64,000 nt of DNA from Panicum virgatum (taxonomy: Eukaryota; Streptophyta; Magnoliopsida; Poales; Poaceae): NCBI RefSeq assembly GCF_016808335.1, contig NC_053143.1:53351441-53415440 (forward strand). The letters are read 5' to 3'. Under the pieces are notes generated by a model. The model saw only the letters and a list, made by a program, of their open reading frames with translations. It did not search any database and had not been told where the DNA came from. How positions within the stretch are numbered: position 1 is the stretch's first letter; each line of letters opens with the position of its first letter. This document shows, piece after piece, positions 55,967-64,000 of the stretch. Both the position numbers and the translations under genes were made by a program.

Positions 55967-57219
55967 AGCTTTTCTGGCGCCGTTGCCGGGGATCGGCAAC
56001 TCGAACCCTAGGGCGATCTATCTAGTTTTTTGGACTAACCCTAATTTTTATTATTGCATATACCCTTGTTTTCTTGTTTGTGTCCTTGAAAGCAGGTGGA
56101 AAAAGCTAGACACCAAACTTGGGCTTCGAGAAGTCCATAATCCACTTCAACAAATTTCAACATCGACAACGTCCACATTGACATGACGGCAACAACATCA
56201 AGATTCTCTCTTTAGTGGTAGGTGCTAACTTTTGTTAGTGGCCCAGCATCCGCTATCGAGCCCCCACTCCCCAAAGTAAAAGATGATAAATAAGGTACAC
56301 TGCCATGTCAATTAATTTTAAAGACTAATGTTTTTGGGAAGAATTGTTTGTTCAAGCAATATGTATGAAGCATGCCCGCGAAGAAAATCGTGCGATCATC
56401 ATCATCTATGAAGTGTTACTGTTGTAATGAGTTTTTCGTCCAAGATCAGAGAAGTACCATAAGAAAATAATAGATTATTTTAAAGTTCCATCAAGTCTTC
56501 TTTCCAACGCATCAAGAATCGTGAATTTTGGAGATCGGTGTGAAGAGTTATGGTAAAATCTTTCAACGCTGCGCGTTCTGAAATGTCTCGGGACAGAGTG
56601 TAGTGACGGAGTAAAACGACCATAACTTCTTCATCCGGAGTCCGTTTGGGATCAATGACCACTCGTTGAAAAGGTAATTTCATAAGGCTTTCCATGGATT
56701 AGACTTTTGGTACATGTTCTATGCAGGATGATCAAGGAATTCAACAAAGAAGAGGCAGCAACAAACAATGGAGAAAGTGATGACGATGTCGCAAGATGTT
56801 TGGAGGACCTTGTGCACAAAAGATGATGATTTGAAGTTGAACGACGCTGGAGGCAACAAGATTAGAGGAACCATGATGCCACCCATCTTCTCCATGGGAT
56901 GCTCAAGAAGCTTCTAGTCGAGTGCAATCAAAGAAAGAGACCGCTCTGATCATCGACACGAAGCACGGGAGCCTCCTTCGATCCCGACACCTTAGGCAAA
57001 GCAAGAACCATGAAGACAGACCATTGGTGCCATGCTAGTCACTGGTGAATCAATAGTGATGACCTTGAAGCCAAGGATGCACAACAAGACGCTCCGAAGA
57101 CCACAAGATCAAGATCATCGACATCTTCTGATTGATTCGTAAGAAGTCATTGTTATCATCAATATTCTGCTCGACCTCAGAAGAAAATTGCGGTATATTT
57201 TTGGATATTCAAAAGCCCC

Positions 57220-57414
57220 ATGAAGTTCCGGTTCCAACGAATCTAGAATGAAGTCAATTGAAGTTTTCTACAAGAAGTTATGGCCAAAATATTGAAGGTC
57301 ATGCACTCTGAAATTTTCCGGACAGCATGCAGCGCTAAAGTAAAACGGTCATAACTCTCTCGTTCGGACTCCGTTTAAAGCGAATGACCACTTGTTGGAA
57401 AGGTAATTTCATAA
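57220..57414. repeat. Best-preserved structured module (M2) of the type-B family
   Basis: The outer arms CATGAAGTTCCGGTTCCAAC and GTTGGAAAGGTAATTTCAT are imperfect inverses about 190 bp apart. The inner arms AGTTATGGCC and GGTCATAACT are inverses that differ at only one position. A CGGACAGCATGCAGCGC centre lies between. The nested pairs suggest a two-tier stem. Confidence 0.65.
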
Positions 57415-57786
57415 AATTTTCAATAGAGTTATATTTTGGTATATGTTCTATTCTGTATACAGGGTAAAATCCAAGGCAGGAGCAACATAATGGGAGCAAG
57501 ATAGAGGAGATAACGATGACGACTACGAGGAGGAGCTTGGGCAATGCTTTCATCAAGCGTACATGATCAAATTCAGAGGAGAAGAACAAAACAAAGACCC
57601 CAAGAACATCGACAAATAAAGACACAAGCGGTGTACTTTCGACAAATGAAAATGTTGCAAGCAAACCACGATGGATTACAAGGGGCGACATCAAGCTGCA
57701 TGGAACACCTTCACCTCTTGCATGAAGGACCATGGCTTCGCATCAATTTGAAGGTAAGAAACTCAAGCTCTATGACTTTAAATGAA

Positions 57787-57808
57787 GCACTTTGCGGGAG
57801 GCAACCCG
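57787..57808 (+). promoter_or_regulatory. Conserved CGGG-loop-CCCG hairpin motif (second type-B copy)
   Basis: GCACTTTGCGGGAGGC followed by AACCCG has a 4-bp CGGG/CCCG stem with loop AGGCAA, the same as the motif at 45403-45424. Confidence 0.55.
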
Positions 57809-58279
57809 ATCTTTTATTTATTAATATGACCGTCTACATTGCACTCTTTAATCGGAATATCAAGTAACATTGTACCATTGCTCTAACAAAAACCACAACT
57901 TCATGTTGTTCATTCTAAATGTTATTGAGGGAGCACTTTGTTATTTGATCTTGGGAAACTTGTAGACCTTTTTGTGTGCCTATTATTGTTTTGAGTCTTT
58001 TTCTTTGTGTCTTTTTAGAGAGATTTATGAAGCTTCGCACCAAACTTTGATTCTAAACTTGTGGCTAGTTAGGCTAACTTTTTGTTTTGTTTTAAACCAC
58101 CTCATCATGTCATATCATTTTGTTCACCTACCCCGTGTTGCGTTGCATACCATGTTGTTCATCTCACCCTTGCATTGCATTGCATGTTGCATAAAAAAAC
58201 ATTTTCTAAAAATATTGACTAGCCTCGCTTTTGAGATCCTAAAACCCTTAGGAAAACCACTCATAGAGCAATCCTAAAA

Positions 58280-58393
58280 CCCCGTGTTGCAGCAAGGGGA
58301 ACTCTGAGGAAAAGGTGGAGTCAAGCGGGAACAGTGCAGTAGCAGAACGAACCCCCGCTGCGTTGATTCCTGTGGTTACAGTGCACACGAGGC
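58280..58393. other. 114-bp junction segment, unassigned
   Basis: Sequence between the end of type-B homology and the type-C LTR does not match either. It may be original target DNA or part of another repeat. Confidence 0.35.
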
Positions 58394-59896
58394 TGTTGGC
58401 AGTCGATAACGATGGTTTTCGCCACCAACGCTCCGCCTGATTTCATGAAATGTAGGCCATAACCATGCTACAATCATTATTACTAATGAGTTCCACAAGT
58501 TTTGGTGTTTATTTGACTTCAGGGATGACATATACAAATTTGACCCAAAACGGATGCTGTTTGGATAGGAAGGCCCGAATCCGGCCGACCGGCATACTTT
58601 CGGTGGAATCTTGGCATGAGAATTCATCAAAGTCACATAGAAGAAGAATCCAAGCCATTCCAATGGGCTAACACAAGAAATGCACAACTTGGACCCGGAA
58701 GGTTTGGACCCATATCCAAAAGAGAAGCCAACCTGGGCCATGGTCAAGTATTCAACATACACCCTATCAAAGATTCATACATGGTCAGAGAGGAGCATCT
58801 CGGTGCAACGGAGGACCGAGAGGCCACCGGAGGTAGGCTGCCTGGCCCAATGAGGCCGCCCAGCCCAAAAGAATGTCAGTTGAGCAAACCGCCAGAAGTA
58901 CCGACCTCCCGATGAGATCATAGCCATCCACGCGAAGTCGGTGGCTAGGTGGCACCACCCCCAGACCGGCCAGCCTAGGGGAGGCCGCCCATCCCCCTTT
59001 GTCAGCCTCTGGTGACGCCCTTTCGCGTGGAGTTGAAGCCAAGGAAGAGGTAGCGTAGGCTTGCAGCGGTTAACCATTTCACCGATCTTGGCAGCTATAA
59101 ATAGGACCCCCTCACCTCACTTGTAACACACACCTTGGGAGCTTGAGTGCCTCACAATTTCAGTTTCATCATTAGTAGAATAGGGAGAGTGTGAGGTGAG
59201 AGCTTTGGCGGAAGCCGGGCTAAAGGGGCGGAGTCGAGTTCTCTCGACCTTACCCCATCTTATACCCACCTCGGGGGAATCTTATAGTTGAGTAAGTTTT
59301 CCTCGCTTGTCTTTAGTTCCTCGCTAGTTTACTCTTTACTTAAGTTACTTGCTTAGTTACCCTCTTTGATCTGTGGGATCCCTTGTCTCTGTGGGTAGCA
59401 AATTCTATCCGTTTGGGGTTTCTTCTTGCCTTAGCGCGAGTTGGAAGTCAGTGACTCGATAGTTTAGGCGTGGTGCTTTGGCTTGGTAGTTGCCTCGGGT
59501 TGTGTTCCACCCGACGGCACCACAGTGGTAGGTGGCAAGTGGTGACAGCCTTGTCCGTCCCTAGTAGTCCACCACGTTCGGGTATTTTCATAGCAGTAGG
59601 ATTGCCGAAAGTATGTTGGGCCCCTTCTCATCCCTTTCTGAGCACTTCGCTTAGGCTGCTGAAACAAATCAAGTCAGTAGCTTCTCAAGTTATCTTAGTA
59701 ATTAGGATTCTATCTGGAGATAAGCCCTCTACCCTCGTACCTCTGCTCCTTAGCGGGTATGGCTGAATTGCTCCAGACCACTAGTCGATGCTTATCGTTC
59801 CTTGGATTTGATATCCCAGACTTACTCACCTGGTGAAAGCTACAATCTGTCTCTGTGCGCTTGCGGAGTAATTCGTTAGGCTAAGGAGTGCCAACA
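58394..59896 (+). mobile_element. Type-C 5' LTR
   Basis: It is 1,503 bp, TGTTGGCA ... TGCCAACA, with perfect 8-bp terminal inversion. The TATA box CTATAAATAG is at 59095-59104. The end (GCTAAGGAGTGCCAACA) resembles the A/B LTR end (GCTAAGGAGCGTCAACA). The PBS region that follows (TGGAGCTGTTGTCGGGGA) differs at three positions from the A/B primer site. Confidence 0.88.
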
Positions 59897-59989
59897 AACT
59901 TTCTGGAGCTGTTGTCGGGGAACGGTAGCAACACTAGTACTAGAGCTTTTCAGCTGTACACTTATCCATCCACCCTCCCACCTTTCCAC

Positions 59990-60976
59990 ATGGAGTATCC
60001 TCCTAGTTACCCGGCAGTTCCATACCACGAGTATATGGAACCGCCTCCATCCTGCCATCCCATTCTATCTGATGGTTACGAGATTCGTTCCAGTCTCGTA
60101 GCCATGGTTCGTGTATCACCCTTCTCTGGTAGAAGAGATGAATGCCCCTACACTCACTTGCAAGAATTCGAGGAGAATTGTTCTCTCCTTATCATACACG
60201 GGATGAACCAGAACACCCTACGGTGGAAGCTATTTCCGTTCTCTCTGACGGAAAGGGCAAAAACCTGGTACTACCGAACTGCAGTGAGAGTTGGAGGAGA
60301 TGGGATTCAGCTGAAGGACGAGTTTTGTCTTTTCTTTTTCCCTATCCCCAAAGTGATTCCGTGTTGCAGACAACTACTCACTTTTGAGCTAGGCGACAAT
60401 GAATCACTTGGGGCAGCGTGGGCGTGATTTACGCATCTCGCGACCTCAGGTCCCCCTCACAAGATTGCTGAGGAGATGTTGATGCAACACTTCATTTACG
60501 GCCTCAAACCGAAAAGCAAGCATTTCTTAAACCTCGCCTCCGAGGGATCGGTCTTGTATAAGACAGCGGCTGAAGTTAAGACCATCTTAGAGAAGGTCCT
60601 TAACTCTACTCCATACACCGATGTCTTTGACGATCCTCCCGAGCCAGAAGTTCCGCCCACTAAAAGGCAGCCACTCCATATCCTTTCCGCTATTTCCTCT
60701 CCACCTCCACCACACATAGAGGAAATCACCAAACCACCCAAGTTCTCAGATCACGAGCCACTCCTTGAAGAATTGCCTATGTTCATACCCAACCTCTTCT
60801 CAGAGGAAGAGTACATTGAACTCAGCCATGTTTCAAACATGCCGAAGGAACATAATTGCATTTGCTCACGATCGGAGGCATTCATTCCCGAGGCCACCTT
60901 GCAGATAGAGGGTCTTTCTACGATTGTGAGCCGGGAATGGATAGAAGAAGTGCAATCTTGTGATAGCATCACCTAG
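59990..60976 (+). pseudogene. Gag of the type-C element
   Basis: Starting from the ATG at 59990, the frame carries an N-terminal Pro/Tyr-rich stretch (MEYPPSYPAVPYHEYMEPPP) and an Athila gag core (MVRVSPFSGRRDECPYTHLQ, WKLFPFSLTERAKTWYY). The frame stops with TGA at 60425-60427 but continues in phase (HKIAEEMLMQHFIYGLKPKS) to a TAG at 60974-60976. The tail is Pro- and acidic-rich, and no zinc knuckle was seen. Upstream codons back to 59888 are open but include the PBS, so the ATG at 59990 is a more sensible start. Confidence 0.8.
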
Positions 60977-61504
60977 ATCTACTGTAATCCTAGACTTCTC
61001 TTCTGCACTATTGGGGACGCCTGCCGGCCACAAGAGGCCTTTTACGACCCAAGGGTCGGGGTGAACGTAATGTCCAGAGCTCTGGCAAACCACATCTCGC
61101 CCGAGCAGCCCTTGACCTTGTCTCGTAAGCACCTGAAATGGATCGACGGCCAGATCGTGGAGTGTCAAGGTATTCTCTGAGTTGTTCCATTTATGATGGA
61201 AACCAACAATGTCTACCTAGACTTCCACATCTTCGATATCCCTAAAGGTGTAGAGTTCCTCTTAGTCGGAAGGCCAATAGAGCCTCTCGTCAACCCCAAC
61301 AGAGATCGAGCCACGCTCGAGGTTAAGGTTGGCAGAGAAATTATCCCGGTCAGCTTAGTGCGTTCCTGCAACACCATTGCGGAAGCTAGGCTGGAGCAAG
61401 ACCCACTTGAAGAGGCTGTGGGCACCATCCAAGAAGGGCTAACTCAACCCTCCCTCGATGATGTTGCCACTCATTTCACCCAGGAGCTAGAACCGGATGG
61501 CTAG
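60977..61504 (+). pseudogene. Protease region of the type-C element
   Basis: In phase with gag, the stretch FCTIGDACRPQEAFYDPRVG aligns in position with the protease active-site block, but the D-x-G-A/S motif reads D-P-R-V-G, so the catalytic triad is lost. A TGA near 61178 and a TAG at 61502-61504 interrupt it. The second half (GVEFLLVGRPIEPL) keeps a LLGRP-like motif. Confidence 0.7.
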
Positions 61505-62640
61505 AGTAAGCTGGACAGAGAGGAGCCACCGCAACCTACTCTCCCAGAGCTAAAACCGCTACCTCCTGGATTGAAGTACGCCTTTCTTCACAACAACAGA
61601 GCCACACCAATCGTCATCAGCGACAAGCTGACAGAGAGTGAGACTCGGCGGCTCGTTGCAGTACTAGAGAAGTACCGATCCATCATTGGGTACTCTCTGC
61701 AGGACTTGAAGGGGATTAGCCCAAATCTGTGTATCCATCGCATCCCTATGGAACCGGACCATAAGCCGTCGAGAGAGCACCAGCAGCGGCTTAATGATGC
61801 GATGAGGGAGGTAGTCAAAAAGGAGGTTCTAAAGCTACTGCACGCAGGTATCATATACCCCATGCAAGATAGTGAATGGGTTAGCCCAGTTCAAGTAGTC
61901 CCAAAGAAGGGAGGCATGATAGTGGTCCAGAACGAGAGAAATGAGCTCATACCTCAGAGGACCATCACTGGTTGGCGAATGTGTATCGACTACCGGATGT
62001 TTAACAAACCTACCCAGAAAGATCACTTCCCACTTCCCTTCATTGACGAAATGCTTGAACGGTTGGCCAAACATTCCTACTTCTATTACCTCAATGGCTA
62101 TTCTAGTTATCATCAGATCCCCATCCATCCTGATGACCAGAATAAGACTACCTTCACCTGCTATACGGCACGTTTGCCTGTCGATGAATGTCCTTTTGTC
62201 TCTACGACACACCTGCTTCTTTTCAGCGGTGTATGATGGCGATCTTCTCTGACTTGATCAAGAACATCATAGAAGTTTTCATGGATGATTTCTTGGTCTA
62301 TGGAAAGAGCTTTGATGAATGCCTTGAGAATTTGGATAAAGTTCTCAAGAGATGTCAAGACACGCACTTGGTCCTTAATTGGGAAAAGTGCCATTTCATG
62401 GTCAGAGAGGGGATTGTCCTCGGACATAGAGTGTCCGAAAGAGGGAAAGAAGTGGATCGAGTAAAGATAGAGGTGATCGAGTAATTGCCACCCCCGACAA
62501 ATGTCAAAGGGGTGAGGAGTTTTCTGGGCCACGCTGGGTTTTATCGAAGATTCATCAAGGATTTCTCCCATATAGCCCGACCCTTGACATTCCCCTTACC
62601 AAGGATGCCCCTTTTAAATTCGATGATGATTGACTCCTAG
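61505..62640 (+). pseudogene. Reverse transcriptase of the type-C element
   Basis: RT blocks are readable: HRIPMEPDHKPSREHQQRLN, AGIIYPMQDSEWVSPVQVVP, GWRMCIDYRMFNKPTQKDHF, PLPFIDEMLERL and, in a second frame, IIEVFMDDFLVYGKSF with the FMDD catalytic pair. The upstream catalytic Asp, normally in FLDGYSGY, reads YYLNGYSSY, that is D to N. A frameshift at about 62158 and a TGA shortly after join the two frames, and a TAA at 62482-62484 ends the second. The RT is inactive on several counts, although its Athila identity is clear. Confidence 0.9.
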
Positions 62641-63245
62641 CCTTCTATACCCTCAAGAAGGCACTCGTTACTACGCCCATCATACAACCCCCCGATTGGA
62701 GCATTCCTTTCGAGATTATGTGTGACGCTAGTGACTATGCTGTTGGAGCAGTGCTCGGTCAGTGCAAGGATAAACAACACTATGCCATATCTTATGCCAG
62801 TAAGACACTGACCGGCCCCCAGCTCAACTATGCCACAACGGAGAAGGAACTTTTGGCCGTGGTCTTTGCCATGGACAAGTTCAAGTCCTACTTGGTTGGT
62901 GCTGAAGTGATAGTGTACACGGATCACGCTGCACTTAAGTACCTACTCACCAAGAAGGACGCTAAGCCACGACTCATCCGTTGGATTTTGCTCCTTCAAG
63001 AGTTTGATCTTGAAATAAGGGACAAGAAAGGAGCAAATAACTGTGTGGCTGATCATCTCTCCCGGATGCAAATCCAAGGGTCGGATCTCCCGATCAATGA
63101 CTATCTGAGAGACGATACTCGCCTGAAGGTTACCGCATCCAGTCCATGGTACGCTAACTTAGTGAACTTCATGGTGACCGGATACATACCTCCAGGAGAA
63201 GACAAGAAGAGGCTAATTCACCTCAACAGATTCCACCTTTGGGAT
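62640..63245 (+). pseudogene. RNase H domain of the type-C element
   Basis: The frame from 62718 encodes a near-complete Gypsy RNase [51 protein letters not shown] and [11 protein letters not shown]. The four catalytic acidic residues (Asp, Glu, Asp, Asp) are all present, making this the best-kept enzymatic domain of the element. It is detached from RT by stops and shifts. Confidence 0.9.
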
Positions 63246-64000
63246 GACCCTATCTGTTTAAGGTCTGTGCTGATGGTCTACTTCGTCGCTGTGTCCTGCT
63301 TTGTGAGACCCAGAAAATTCTTGAGTGTTATCACTCCTCGCCTTATGGAGGACACTACGGAGCATTCCATACCCATGCAAAAGTTTGGCAGAGTGGTTTC
63401 TTCTGGCCTAACATGTATGGAGATGCTAAAGAATTTGTCCGGCGTTGCCCAAGATGTCAGAAGCACAGGAATATCAATTCCTGAGATGCTATGCCCTTGA
63501 AGAGCAACCTTCAAGTGGAAATTTTCATGTATGGGGAGTTGACTTCATGGGTCCCTTCCCTATGTCAGAGCAGTGCTAGTACATCTTGGTGGCTGTGGAC
63601 TACGTGTCCAAATGGGTAGAAGGACTTCCTTGTGTTGTGGCCGACTCAAGGAGCTCCAAAAGAATGTTCCAGGAAACAATATTCCCACGCTTTGGAGTTC
63701 CACGAGTCGTGATTAGCGATGGAGGCTCACACTTCATCGATAAAACCTTCAAGATGTGCCTCAGCGAACTTGGAGTAGACCACCGGGGTGCTACTCCATA
63801 CCTTCCCCAAACGAGTGGCCAGGAAGAAATGTATAACAAGCAAATCAAGAACATTCTGCAAAAGACCGTAAATGCCATGGGGAAGGGATGGAAAAGCAAA
63901 TTACCCGAGGCACTTTGGGAATATCGGACAGCTTATAAGACTCCGATAGGGATGACCCCCTACCAACTGCTCTACGGCAAGACCTGCCATCTTCCAGTAG
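63190..64000 (+). pseudogene. Integrase of the type-C element (continues past the window)
   Basis: A shift at about 63245 leads into the zinc-binding region ([18 protein letters not shown] ... [11 protein letters not shown], an HHCC pattern). A TGA near 63481, a shift near 63524 and a TAG near 63577 follow. From there to the window end the core is open: [27 protein letters not shown] and QTSGQEEMYNKQIKN. The second Asp and the catalytic Glu (second Glu of GQEE) are 35 residues apart, the D-35-E spacing expected. It closely matches the reverse-strand fragment at 7356-8201. Confidence 0.9.

Larger units (their letters stand above)
55967..58279 (+). mobile_element. 5' part of a type-B internal region
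   Basis: PBS TGGCGCCGTTGCCGGGGA lies at 55975-55992. The segment parallels 17351-19345 and contains fuller copies of the structured modules: M1 at about 56482-56690 and M2 at about 57220-57414. Homology ends at about 58279 within CATAGAGCAATCCTAAAA, after which unrelated sequence begins. There is no coding sequence. Confidence 0.85.
58394..64000 (+). mobile_element. Type-C Athila-like Gypsy element with gag-pol, 5' part only
   Basis: A complete 5' LTR is followed by a degenerate PBS, then gag, protease, RT, RNase H and integrase in the Gypsy order. The window ends inside the integrase, so the 3' half (ORF2 and 3' LTR, if present) is not visible. Coding sequence is broken by at least seven stops and three to four frameshifts. 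The integrase at 7356-8201 belongs to the same family. Confidence 0.9.

Overview
This window looks like an intergenic, transposon-packed stretch of a grass nuclear genome, most likely a panicoid (sorghum, sugarcane, Miscanthus or millet type). Three kinds of sequence point there: SIRE/Maximus-type LTRs with GCGGACGGTCCGC arrays, CACTA elements with TTTTGTCCCGGG hairpins, and Athila-type Gypsy elements with a TGGCGCCGTTGCCGGGGA primer-binding site. The species call is inference from repeat families. Almost every coding region seen belongs to a transposon and carries stops or frameshifts. The only candidate host genes are a small two-exon secreted-peptide-like gene near 10.5 kb and an unidentified GC-rich island near 0.6-1.4 kb.

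Layout. 1-15.8 kb is a mosaic of older pieces: an LTR tip, foldback and MITE-like elements, a solo Copia-type LTR at 2951-4612 with 5-bp target duplications, a duplicated LTR-end/PBS remnant, a reverse-strand Athila integrase remnant, a perfect CACTA MITE at 11802-12098, a reverse-strand CACTA second-gene remnant, and a truncated gene with a gypsy-type transposase domain. 15.8-26.8 kb holds a non-coding Athila-like element (here called type B). Its 3' half is repeated in inverted orientation, giving an inverted repeat with arms of about 3.3-3.5 kb and a 20-nt spacer. 26.8-41.2 kb is a CACTA (En/Spm-like) transposon with a decayed tnp2-type transposase and a decayed second gene. The second gene is split by two solo LTRs (34366-37740 and 39652-41124), each with a clean 5-bp duplication. 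The 3' end of the CACTA is missing. 41.2-51.8 kb is an Athila-like element (type A) with two LTRs about 3% apart, gag and protease remnants and an Athila-type second ORF, but no reverse transcriptase, RNase H or integrase. 51.8-58.3 kb is type-B internal sequence, one full LTR and more type-B internal sequence. 58.4-64 kb is the 5' part of a third, pol-bearing Athila-like element (type C) that runs off the window.

How the parts relate. A, B and C share LTR-end and PBS-region features, and A and B also share about 1.4 kb of 3' non-coding sequence. They look like three grades of one Athila-like lineage: C with gag and pol (decayed), A with gag, PR and ORF2 only, B with no coding capacity. Several signals recur across A and B and are not explained by genes: paired GGCCGGCCGGCC palindromes at a constant 22-23 bp pitch, a CGGG-loop-CCCG hairpin, a duplicated polypurine cassette, and (B only) a three-times-repeated module with nested inverted repeats. 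These are the most interesting features of the window.
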